From Mycosarcoma maydis (lineage: Eukaryota > Basidiomycota > Ustilaginomycetes > Ustilaginales), in assembly GCF_000328475.2 (NCBI RefSeq), contig NC_026480.1:124001-188000 (forward strand): 64,000 nucleotides of DNA, in the 5' to 3' direction. Made by a program: the position numbers and the translations under genes. Positions within the stretch are counted from its first letter, which is position 1. Each line of letters opens with the position of its first letter. The notes below the pieces were generated by a model that was not told the origin of the DNA, did not search any database, and saw only the letters and a program-made list of their open reading frames with translations. This document shows positions 1 to 10,918 of the stretch, one piece after another.

Positions 1-1513
1 ATTATTGTGATTGGTATGGCTGGCTCCGGCAAGAGTACCTTCACCGCCAGCCTGCACGACCATCTGCATGAAAGGGAAAAGGAACAACAAGATGAACGAG
101 AGCAGCAGCAGCAAACGGGCGCATCAGCATCAGAACCAGCATCGACGTCGCAGATCACAGCACCCTACATGGTCAATCTTGATCCTGCTGTTGGCACTCT
201 AGGCTACGAACCCAACGTGGACATCCGAGATACCGTCGACTACGCTCGTGTCATGGAGCAGTACAACCTTGGACCTAACGGCGGTATTCTGACCGCACTC
301 AACCTTTTTACAACCAAATTTGACCAGGTGCTCAACATTCTCGAGAAACGAGCAAAGCAAGTCGACCACATTGTGCTAGATACACCGGGTCAGATCGAGA
401 TCTTTACATGGTCCGCATCGGGTTCCATCGTGACCGATGCGTTGGCAAGTTCTATGCCTACCGTGGTAGCTTACATCATCGATACGCCAAGAACGACAGC
501 GCCAGCAACGTTCATGAGCAACATGCTCTACGCTTGCAGCATCTTGTACAAGACAAAGTTGCCCTTCATCCTCGTGTTCAACAAGACAGATGCACAGTCG
601 CATCAGTTTGCGCTCGAGTGGATGCAGGATTTTGAAAAATTTCAGCAAGCTTTGGCCGCTGGAAACGCCACCGATCCGTCGTCTACTGTGACGCAGCAAG
701 GACTGGATCCGAGGGCTCGCAACTACGACGCCGAGGGGAGCCAAGGTTACATGAACAGCCTCATGAACAGCATGAGTCTTGTGCTCGACGAGTTTTACAA
801 GAATCTGAGGGCCGTTGGAGTTTCATCGGTGACCGGCGACGGCATGGACGATTTTCTGGCAGCGGTGCAAGAGGCGCGTCAAGAGTATCTAAATGACTAT
901 CGACCCGAGCTGGAACGACTGGCCAAGCAGCGCGATGCCAAGCGCGAGACCAGCAAGAAGGAGCAACTTGCTCGATTGATCAAGGATATGAACATGGGCG
1001 GCAAGTCGACATCAGTACAGGATAGCAACGTGGCGAAAGTGGTGACCAAGTCAAGCGAAGACTTGTCGCGACACATTGACGAAGAGTACGAAGGCGACGG
1101 ACAGATCATCGAACCGGTAAGTGATCAAGAGCTCTTAGCAGCGAGTTAGCTCTTGAGACAGCGCTTTCACAACCAGCTGGCTGCGAAACGCATCGGCCAC
1201 TCTGACGAGCAGGCTCTTGGCAGGTTTTTCCGGCCGAGTTTTCACGCTCCTCGCGTGTGGCGTTGGTAACTTTGTTGGTGATTTGCTCTTCTCTGCCTAA
1301 AGTGCTTCTCATGCCTCGAAGAGCGGCCAACGCCAACGCCCAACGGCCGTCCAAAATTGTCCCCCGCGTTTTCACTCTTGTGCTCGTACTGATCATGCAC
1401 CTCTCTATCTTTCTCATACCGCACAGGACTCGGACGAAGAAAAGCCGCACTACGAATATCCAGGGCCAGAATACGATCGCGGAGATGGCACTGTGTGGCC
1501 TCGACCCGGCTAG
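1..1513 (+). CDS. GPN1: GPN-loop GTPase 1 (Npa3/GPN1), 5'-truncated by window
   Basis: GPN-loop GTPases of this type act in the cytoplasm in assembly and nuclear import of RNA polymerase II. Exons are 1-1116 and 1427-1513; the intron 1117-1426 starts GTAAGT and ends GCACAG. Reading through the intron would give a short spurious tail; splicing instead adds 28 residues ending in WPRPG that match the acidic/aromatic C-terminus expected of the family. Visible residues number about 400 (yeast Npa3 is about 385), so only a few N-terminal residues lie outside the window. Seen motifs: P-loop GMAGSGKST (residues 6-14 of the visible part), the diagnostic GPN loop in [13 protein letters not shown] (about residue 91), DTPGQIE, and NKTD (about residue 194). 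The C-terminal quarter is charged and probably helical. No start codon can be assigned here. Confidence 0.95.
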
Positions 1514-3173
1514 CTCTCTCCTGTCACTGCTTGTATTTTATGGGGTGCAAGTATGGATGCCTCAAGTGCATGGCTCGTGAAACAAGTCTGAAGAGGTGTA
1601 AGGTTAACTAACCTTTTCCAGAGCCCATGCCTGCCTGCTTGTTGCACCGATGAAAGCCGTTGATTCGCTAGTTGACCGGATGATTCGTGTTGGCCACTGC
1701 ACCCTTGTGGGGGGTTGTACAAGCCTAGACGATACCGGGTATGGAATGGTTCTGCATTTCGCGAGCTCCTAGTTCTCGCCATACCTTAGATTTGGATGTC
1801 TAAGGAGGATTCCGCAACCGAGGTTCTTATAGTTTCGAAGCATGACCAAGTGGTTCGTGAACCCAAAGTGGTGTAGGCAGTTTCAAGATCAATCTGTGTC
1901 GCGCCACCGTGTGTCGTCGTTTGCTCATCAAGAAGGATCGACGACGGATTAGCCCGGAGCGCTGTCTTGCTAGCTCTGTGCGTCGTCTGTCTCTGAGCTT
2001 GGCCCTCGCCTTGCTGTGCTTGCGATGCTACGGGAACAAGTAACAGTGAATCGAAGGGACGATACTTTGCTGCTTGTGGCTGAGACGAAGCGCCTGATTG
2101 ATTACGGCGTCGATCCGAAGGAAAATCAAGATGCACCCACAAGGCCGAGCGGAGTTGACAAGTGCGGAGTTGACAACTAATTCGCCAAAGTTTGGCAAGA
2201 ACAACGCCACAGACGGTCATCGTTGACGATTCGTGATTGTTGAGCGTCACTGACCTCGGCATTCCCGATTCGTGCTTCTCATTGAGATGTCGAGCTGAGA
2301 GTGTTTCGAATCTGACAGCAAACACCTCTCGTTGCAGAAAAGCATGCATCGTCCAGTTACAGGTTACATTCACCATGGCAAACAGAGCCAAGATTAACCC
2401 TAAGTTATCAAAAAGCTCTCAACGCATAAGAAAACACGGGACTACTTACTGTACAGCCAAGGTACAGTATGCGTGATCTGATGCCGCATGCCACGCGGTG
2501 ATTGTGACGCAGGTCAGAGGGAGCTTCTTTTGCGTGGGGGATTTTATTTATTACATTCACGATTTTTTTGATTCTTTTTCCTTTGCTAGATTTGTGACTG
2601 CAGCCAATCGTGAATTTGTATTTGGCGTGTTGCAATCGTGAATCAACCAACAGGCGCAACAACAAACATGAGAGTCTGTGATTGTCACTTGATCCACACT
2701 CGCGCTGGTCTTGTTGCAAAGGCCGTTTGTTGTCCAAGCAGAGTGGCTGCATGCCGCTGTCGTGAGTCAAGTTGGACGTACAGCTCGGACAAGTTGATAG
2801 AATTAACGAGCCAAGGTTCTGAGGAGCGCGCGCGCGGGCATCTAGCCTTGAGTAAGCGAGTCGGTAGATGCCATCTTAGAAGAGATGGATGATGGCTTTG
2901 CAGCGCGGGACAAGGTCAAAGCGATGCCGGCCAGGAACTTGCCCAACGAGCACGGAGGCGTGGCTGGCATGTTTGTAGGATAGAACGCACCGCCGTGCTT
3001 GCGCTACACGACTTGAGCGCAAGCTGGGGTGATTCGTTCAACCAACTCGGAACGGCACTCGAGGCCAAGATCGCAGCTGCACAAAACTCAGACTGAACGG
3101 TTGCTGGACCTGGTAAAGTTCTGGAAGGATTGCACGTTGATACAGTTTGCTTGCTTCTGTACATCGAAGGGGC

Positions 3174-3190
3174 AATCACGAATCGTGAAT
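3174..3190. repeat. 17-mer intergenic near-palindrome, copy 1
   Basis: Exact copy of AATCACGAATCGTGAAT. Looser copies (ATTCACGATTCGTG at about 3410, ATTCACGATTGG at about 3560) are nearby. Intergenic. Confidence 0.85.
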
Positions 3191-3840
3191 TTGGCGCAAG
3201 TCAGCGGGTAAAACATCAGAAGCCGCCATCGATGCTCTGTTTGCTCCGTGTCTACTCGAGCCGAATAGTCGAGAGAGATAGGTCGAGTAAGCTGAGTCTG
3301 AAGAGCATAGAAGCGTGCTTAGCGTGCGTGGCTCCAAGCAGACTTGTGAGTATGCCCGTTGGGCGAGGCAGAGGCGACTGGTGAGATTCATGGTTGTCAC
3401 ACACGCGCCGATTCACGATTCGTGTTTCAATTAGAGGTCAGGTGCCGACAAGGGCGCTTCGTGTTTGTCTCGCTGTTGCTTCGCCCGTTGTGAATAAAGT
3501 AAGATAGTTCACAGCAGGAATTGCCGAGTTTGCCTTATTTGTTAATACAGTAGAGTACATTCACGATTGGTTTGATTTTCGTCGTAGTTATCAAGCAACT
3601 GACAGAAACGCATCTTGAGATAAGTTATTTACTGTCTCATCAAGACGTCGATAGCAGCAAAGCACAAGCGGCACCCACCACCAGCAAAAGTTTCTCTGGC
3701 GTTCCCGTGTCTTATTCTTAGAGCCTGAAAACAAAAGCGCGCAATTGTGAATCGCGAATCAGAATGTACGAATGGAGAATATCTTGTAACCGAGCCAGAC
3801 CCTGTAATTGACCCTGCCTAACACCCTATACCCCAGCACA

Positions 3841-3857
3841 AATCACGAATCGTGAAT
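3841..3857. repeat. 17-mer intergenic near-palindrome, copy 2
   Basis: Exact copy of AATCACGAATCGTGAAT in the region upstream of the zinc-cluster regulator. Confidence 0.85.
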
Positions 3858-5987
3858 ACTCACTCACCCACAGGAACCAACCAAGTCAAGCCAACAACCA
3901 ACGCCACAGCGCGTGGACAGCAATTGTGCATTGCACACACACACAACAGAAAGGCGTCGTTTAGGTTGACGCAGACACAAGGAATGCACGATGGAAGGCC
4001 CGCCTGACTTGAGCTATATCATGGAAAGAATAGAACAAGCTAGTTGTGAGTTGTGAGTTGGCTTATCGCTTCGTGCTTCTTTTGGTAAGTTAACATAGAG
4101 GTACCAAAAGTCGTGAATCCTCCATGCTCGGTTCAAGTCGTGAGTCTGTGTGCACAAGCACAGACAGGCAAATGACCATGGCTGTCCACACGACGCGTTG
4201 GTGTTGCAGGAGAGTGGCAAAGTGCCTTTATGTGGTTGATATGGGTTGTGGCTGTTGCCGAAGGTTTCTGGCTGCGCTCGTGAGTGACGATTGATTGCGT
4301 TTGGTGTGCTTTTCTTGGGATGCTTGTCGCGACAGAATTCGTGGTTGCGATTCGTGACGGCTAATTCGGCGCTGGAACACGACTCGTGACTATGCTAAGT
4401 TATCTTTGTCCCGTGCCCTTGTGCTTGCTTGCCTTTCATGTTTGGGTTCGCAATCTCGAAATTCGGATTCCATTCTTGATTTCAAGAGGAAAGTAAAGAG
4501 CAAAGGATGATTGCGAGGAGAAGCACAAGCACGACTCACGACTAGAAGCCACGCGCCAAATCCCCTTCACACTCGGACTGTTCATGCCCGCAAACCGCTC
4601 TCGATGGTGCTATTCGCACTAGGCGTGTTGCAGCGAAAAGCATGCATGTTACCTCGTGACTGGCCGTGGTCGCCTCTCTCTAGTCCCGTTCGTTTGCAAA
4701 TCATGCTTCTGTGAAATTTCTACTAAGCTCTCATGCGTCCAAAGTAGGCGCGAGTAGGCCTCCGCCCCTAGGCTGGGCGACTCTCTTGCTCTTGCTCAAG
4801 CTCTTGCCTTGGCCTCAATCACTCACACGTTGGCGTGGCCGCTGAGGGTGAGCGTGATTAACTTAGCGTTAGGGAGGCTGATTGCCTGCAATGTTAGCCC
4901 AGCAACGCCAGCAACGCCAGCAACGCCAGCAACGCCAGCTTCGGTGGCGGCTGTTGTAACTCACCTTGACGGACCGTTGGAGGTGCTTCTGGTTCTTCGT
5001 GTCACCTCGTTTACTGGTAAGGCAATCGGCTTTCCTTCGGATTGCACTCGATGCACCTTTGGCTGATCTCTCGCCTTGCCTCGCCTTACCTCGCCTTACC
5101 TCTCGTCTTTCACCGCTGCTGCTGCTCCTGGTCTATCATTCCTCCTGTCCTCCCCTCTCACATCTGTACGTTTCTGCAACTGGCTGCACTTTACTACGCT
5201 CTCTACGCTCACCAAACGTGTGGATCTCCTTGAGCCGCTGGCCTGCGTCGCATAAATCACTACTCTCCGTCAACCAGCCGTGATTGAGTAGTGAATCACT
5301 TGCACCTCGCACACTTTCGTCGCACTCCTTTGAGCTTTTTTCTCCCCTCTTCATCTCCTCCCTACCTCGGCTGCGTCGATCAACGTTGCGCCTCGCAATT
5401 CCGCTCCTCTTCGCTTGCTAGCTTGATGCCGCGCTGCTACCGTCATATCAACTCCATCCTTGTCGATCACATCTGTCCATCATCCATCTCCGTTTCGCGC
5501 ACACGCCCCACCTTCTCCGCCGTCGCACAAAACCAACACCTCGACTCCACCGTTTCTGCCTGCTACTGCTTCCATACCCGTCTTGAAGCTCTTCGGTAAC
5601 CACTTTACTCTATCCATACCGGCCCCTCATCACACCATACTTAGTCTCACATTCTCTGCACCTGTCATCGCCTCTTCCTAGCTCGCATAACAAACCTCAG
5701 CAACTGTGGCACAACCAACCTCGGCAAAAACCTACATTACTGCTACTTCTTCTTGCCTATCTTTACTTGCGCCCCCGTTAAACCATCCTTCTCTCGATAG
5801 CCATCTTGATCCAACGGCAGTTGTTTCTAAGGCTGCGACTCATCCCCTCGGCTCGACCCAGCTAGGCTGGCGAGAAAGCAGACATAAGGCTTGATTCCAA
5901 CTTTACGACTTCCTGACGGTTTCCTCTCTGACACAGGTATCTCACCGGCTATCGTCTTTGCCCACAGTCATCACCACTGTCCGTAGC

Positions 5988-8900
5988 ATGCCCGAAGCGA
6001 TGAGCAGCAAGGTGGAAGAACGGGTTGCAGATCCAGTCATGGATGCTTCAAGCAATAAGCGCAAGAGGGTAAGTGGTTTGTCCATCATCTCAACGGCCAC
6101 AGTCATTCTCTGCTTCCCTCGTGACTCCTCCTGCTATGGCAGCACAGAGAGCTGAGTGCTCCTGCTTTACGATTACTGACTCATCTCACAATCTTTGACC
6201 TCGATCCTCTGATCTTGTCTCTACCATTAGATCTGGGCCGCGTGCGAGCCCTGCCGTAAACGCAAATCAAAATGCGACGGTCAGAGCCCCTGTGGAGGAT
6301 GCATCTCCACCATCAAGTCCGCAATGCTCCCCATCAACGCAACCACACTCGATAATGGCCCAATCGATCAAGCCCTCGTTCAAGCCAAAGCACAAGAACT
6401 CTGCGTCTTTGACTGGAATCGCAAGCCACGCGGTCCCAAAGGCAAGAAGGCTGCCTTTGCCGCTGCCTTTGGTGTCGAGACCTCGGCTAACATGGGCGCA
6501 CCCCGCAGCCACGCAAGCGCCGGACCGGCCTACATGGAAGCACAACAACGCGGTCTCGACGAGCCCCAGCACGGAGATTGTCCAAGGGCCAACTACGATA
6601 CCGCTTTTACTTTTACAGCTCCAGAGGACACCAAAACAAGCACCATTAGCAGCAGCAGCAGCAGCAGCAGCATTCACCATACCAACGGTCATGGCTATCC
6701 GCATTCGTCCTCATCCCTTCCGTCCGCGAATAGCGCACCACACTACGACCATTACTGTTCTACACAGGCTGGCCAATCCGCTGGGCCCAGTTTGCACCCG
6801 GCGTCACATCCTCCTCTCACCTCCAACAGCAGGCCAGAACTCTACCATTTTGGCTCGAACGAGAGCGGCAGCTTGTCCTCATCCGAGTACAGCCCCTACA
6901 CACATCGCGCGCGACGATCCGAATCCAATACCACAGTCTCGACAATCTCACCCCCCATACTCTCAGGCCCTTCTTCCCGACCTATGGGTACCGAAGAGCG
7001 TCCGCTCAAGCGCACCGCATACGAGTATACTGGCGTCGGCGACCGAGTAAGCAAAGCGTCATTAAGTGCTTGGGATGCCTTGGCTGATAGTGCAAGCCAT
7101 CCACGCTCTAACAGTGTTTCTAGCCTCCGCCGCTCGCAAACCTCGGCAGATACCTCGCCAACCGAGATGAATCGCCACGGTGCATCACCCGCCCAGTCAC
7201 AAGGATCGGGCGGCTTCCCGACTGCTTCGCCTCAGTCGGACGGAAGCGTCAACTACTTCAATGCAGCCACCCAGTTGTCTCCAGCCGCGTACGACGATGG
7301 CGACTCGCGCTACCATGACCAGTCGATGCTCATCAACCGGCTAAAGCCCTACTACTCTGAAAAAGATCGCCCCTTTGTAGCACTTGCCATCTCGCAGTTC
7401 GAGGCACTCGATTCGTTTGAAAAGATGGTCCCATCGCGGTATTTGTTTGGTGCTGCGCCCGGCACGGGCGGACGCGATCCACCGGCGCATGTCTTACTAG
7501 CTCTGTTGGCGTTTTTGGCGCATCGTGCGCTACTGTTGCCAGACAGCATGAACATCGAGGACCTCGATCTGCAGGCGGGCGACATCGTCATGCGCTGCGC
7601 CAACAATTATGGCCGACTCGAGGGCGACGACCGCAAACAGATGTTGTCGTTTGCACGGCGCAGTTGGTCGCTCGCCAACGATCTCATGCTTCAAAAAATT
7701 CGCAGCGGTGACGTAGATCCCAGACTCATCATCACAGGCATGCTCTTGGAGATGGGCGCCGGAGAGGACGGTCTTAGCACCAAAGGTCTCGTTCAGCGCA
7801 AGATGTGGCTCTTCCGATTAGCCTTTTGCTGGCGACTGCATCAGCTCGACGCCAAGCCCGACTCGGAAAGTTGGACGACACCGTGGGATGGGCCTCAAGT
7901 GCTGCAGAAAGCGCTCGACATTTCTGGCGGCTCGACCACCGACGACCCGAGAGCACCCTTGCCACGCGCTGCAGACACGCGCAGGATGCTCCAGGACCCC
8001 ATTGAGCTAGAAGCCATCCGCAGGCAGGTTTCGCTCATCGTCACAGCAGCGTACTGGGTACAGACCGCAGAGATGCAAGTGCCCAAGTTCGACATCTATA
8101 CCATGGAGCTCGAGCCGGCCAGTGCCGACGACTATATCCACCACGGCTCCAATTGGACACCCAAAATGCATCCTGCCTCCAACGGCTACTTGACGCAGAC
8201 ACGAGACCTCATCTTCCGCACCTATGGCCGTCTGACGCGTTTGCTGCACACACCGCTCGCCGACATTTGCACCGGCCACTCGCCTGAGCCCGATCTGCAG
8301 CACGCCATCACCGAGATGGAAACTACGTTGGATTGGCTCGTCGAGCGCATCGGTTCGGTCACCTACGATGGCCCCGAGATGCCATTGCGTGTCGCAGCGT
8401 TTGTGCACTCGCGTATCGTAGCGTTGCTCATGTACCGACTCTTCATGTCGATCCAGGCGTTCTTCTTCCTCTTTCCGGAACAAACAACGGCCAAGACGGA
8501 CAAGTCGCTTCGAATCGCTTCCACTCTCATGCCCAAGAACGAGCAACGATCCAATTTCGAGATGATCGCCGGAGGTTATGTGGCGCCCGAATCCGAGAGT
8601 GAGGAAGACAGCGTGGCTGGACGTGATTTTCAGGGACGCAAGCTCTTGCCGCGACCGCAGTTCTCACGACACCCGATGAAGGCATCCATGGCCGTCTTGT
8701 GGGAGACGGGCGCGGTCGCCAAACGCTTGTTGTCACTGCACCGAGCTCGTGACGCTGCGCTGGAGCCGATCGAAGGCAGCTCCTCGGAAGCGTGGAAGGG
8801 TGGCGAGGCGGAAAAGACGGGCAACGAAGTGGGCAAGACCATGGACGCCTCGCTGCGCGCAGTTCGTTGGCCACGCCACTTGCGTCTGTTTGCACAGCAC

Positions 8901-9215
8901 GCCTACGCCATGGCGGCCGAAGCACACGTGGCGGGTGCTTCGTGGCTGGACACGTACGGCGACGAGAATCCGGCTTGGAAGAATCCAGCATCGTTCGACC
9001 TGCTGCCCGAATTCAACAACGAGCACATTGAAAGCGGACTGTGGGACACGGGTGATGCGTTCTTGGAGCTTCTCGAGGCCATGGCCAAGATGGGTAGCAC
9101 GCATGCGCGAAGCACCGAGGAATCCACCTTGCGGTACCGACAGGAACGATGGAACTGGGCCAAACGATACCAGCAACCACCGAGTGGTCTCACGAGCATG
9201 CCTAATCCTAAGTAA
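5988..9215 (+). CDS. Zn(II)2Cys6 fungal transcription factor
   Basis: Probable nuclear DNA-binding regulator of about 1021 residues. Exons 5988-6068 and 6231-9215, intron 6069-6230 (GTAAGT...CCATTAG). The start ATG gives MPEAMSSKVEERV and a basic stretch SNKRKR that joins in frame to the zinc cluster on exon 2: CEPCRKRKSKCDG, then SPCGGC. These supply five of six cysteines at normal spacing; the likely sixth is in LCVFDWNRKPRGPKG, about 35 residues after the fifth, much further than the usual 6-12. A Ser/Pro-rich linker includes a polyserine run encoded by CAG-type repeats (about 6650-6675). The remainder (from about residue 440) resembles the helical fungal-specific transcription factor domain. 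Target genes cannot be inferred. The long gene-free upstream region suggests extensive regulation. Without exon 1 an ATG at 6324 would lose the zinc cluster. Confidence 0.9.
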
Positions 9216-9521
9216 CAGCAGCGTTTTGTGCCTGCAAACGAATGCATTCAACTCATTTTGGTGCCTGTACAGTCTGTGAGTGAGCTCTCAGGGCATCGCA
9301 CAGTCAGAGCAATGTGCGAGCTGGGAATTGCATCCTCACATTGAGGCGTGTGCCGCTGACGCCAATTTGACCGCCTAAGGCGTAGACAGCCACCGCGTTT
9401 GTCGATCGGTTGCACTTTGAAGAGTGCCTGAGTCAAGTGATGGAACAATCTTTCAGGGTTCTAGGGAAGTAATCGATTGAAGCATGATAATAGTACAGAG
9501 GGAATGAGCAAACATGAAGGT

Positions 9522-10194
9522 TTAAAGGCCGAGACGGCGCTCCATGACGGTGTGCATGTCGGGAACGGTAGCAGAGATTTCGGCTGCGTTTAGGGCGACA
9601 GGGAGAGATGGGGGCAGGGGTGTCAGAGAGTCAGCGGCTAATTTGGGGATGGTGGGTGCGGATCAGGAGTTTGAGGGCACTCACAAGGGAGGAAATCGCG
9701 GGGCTCGATGCGCTCATCATCGCCATTGAGAATGTCAAGATGAAGCTTGGAGATCGAGGTGGAACTTGTCGTTGGGTCAAAAGCCGGGTTCTGCACACGA
9801 CAAGAAATCGAGTCAACCAGTTTGGTCAGTTTCTGCGCTTTTGCATGCTCGTGAATCTCGATCGATAACTTACATAGCTGACAATCTTTCGCTCCATCAA
9901 TGTATGTGCTGGTGCACCGATTCCGTGGATGTTTCGCTGCATGGTGAGTTTCAGGTTGTCCTGCGTCGCCTCCCAGTTCTCGAGTCGGTTCTGGATAGGG
10001 TGATGAGATTGCGTCGACACATGGTGCAACACATTGTTGAGGCCGTGTCGCATGGTGTCGTGAACACCAGCGTACACTGGATGAGAGGTAGACGCGTTAG
10101 TCGACACGCGCGTGTGCGACGCATACGGGGGGGGAACGAGCACGTAGCTCGGTTCGAGCTGCTGCTGCTTCTGCGATTGCAATGCGGAGCTCAT
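9522..10194 (-). CDS. UMP1: Proteasome maturation factor Ump1/POMP
   Basis: Ump1 is the short-lived chaperone of 20S proteasome assembly. Exons on the minus strand: 10194-9874, 9790-9685 and 9583-9522; introns start GTAAGT and GTGAGT and end TGTGCAG and ACGCAG. The product matches the family: HPIQNRLENWEATQDN, then LTMQRNIHGIGAPAHTLMER, then LDILNGDDERIEPRDFLP, ending MHTVMERRLGL. Read as given, the protein is 162 residues, longer than the usual 140-148. A further 50-bp intron (10077-10126: GTATGC donor, CTAAC branch, ATCCAG acceptor) looks very good, but removing it shifts the frame after a run of eight C; see findings. The gene is convergent with the zinc-cluster regulator (306 bp between stops, with nothing else seen there) and divergent from MTR4. 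Confidence 0.88.
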
Positions 10195-10918
10195 CGTGAA
10201 AAAAGTTCGAGCTGAGACGGTGCGGGACAAGATGGTAAGCAGGTGGTGACGAACATGCCAAGTCTGAGCAGCCTCCAAGTGGAGAAAGTGGGTCTGTGTG
10301 TTTGAGCTAAGTTACTCGTGCTGCTGCTGAGCGTGGAAATGGTTGCGAATCGTGCGCGAATGCGTGGCCACGCACAGATTCACGATTATTTCCACCCGCC
10401 AAAGTCGATCACAAAGCCTTTAAAGCGTGACGCCGACTTTTATGTATTTGTTAGATCAACCCTCCAGCTTACACAAGCATGACCAAAGCTGGAAGGAAGA
10501 AAAGGGTGGAGTCGTGAATTGGTGCTTCGAAAATTTCCAAAAAAAAAAAAAAAGAAAAAAAAGAAAAAAAAGAAAAAAAAATCAGTTGCGAGCAAGGCCC
10601 GAGAACAACGACACAAAGGCCAAAGGTTTAGCGAAAGGAAAGAAGAAAGAAAAAAAGCAACAGCATACTCACGACTCACTCACGACTAGTTAATTTACGT
10701 CTATTCACGATTATAGTGAATATTATTTGCCCATTGGTCGTGGTCGTGAGTCAATCACGAATGTGAATCACGAATTCTGAGCTTCACTCTGTCAAGCTGG
10801 TTTCGGGTAGGCTCGCTGTCATTGAAGATCTGTCCTCTCGACATTCCAGCTTGACCTCATCTACAGCATCCACCATCATCGAGGTGCGCACCACACACAT
10901 ACACGCAAAAGGGCCGAG
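10195..10918. promoter_or_regulatory. Shared divergent promoter region UMP1/MTR4 with A-rich tract
   Basis: This 724-bp spacer separates the two divergent starts. It holds a purine tract of A runs broken by single G (about 10539-10580) and several TCACGATT/AATCACGAA motifs (about 10380, 10700, 10750). No gene seen. The poly-A tract could exclude nucleosomes, as is common in fungal promoters; that role is inference. Confidence 0.5.

Larger units (their letters stand above)
1514..5987. other. 4.5 kb gene-poor region upstream of the zinc-cluster regulator
   Basis: No open frame here has family resemblance; the longest (1786-2391, minus) looks like chance. The left part (about 2200-4400) is scattered with the TCACGAATCGTGA-type repeat described elsewhere. 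A four-copy 9-bp tandem (CAACGCCAG) sits at about 4900-4940. From about 4740 to 5980 the plus strand becomes C/T-rich with few ATGs, which fits a long promoter or 5' leader of the transcription factor gene starting at 5988. No tRNA or other RNA gene was recognised. Confidence 0.6.

Noticed and set aside
1786..2391. 201-codon open frame on the minus strand
   Set aside because: No domain, odd composition and no splice context; probably chance in a spacer.
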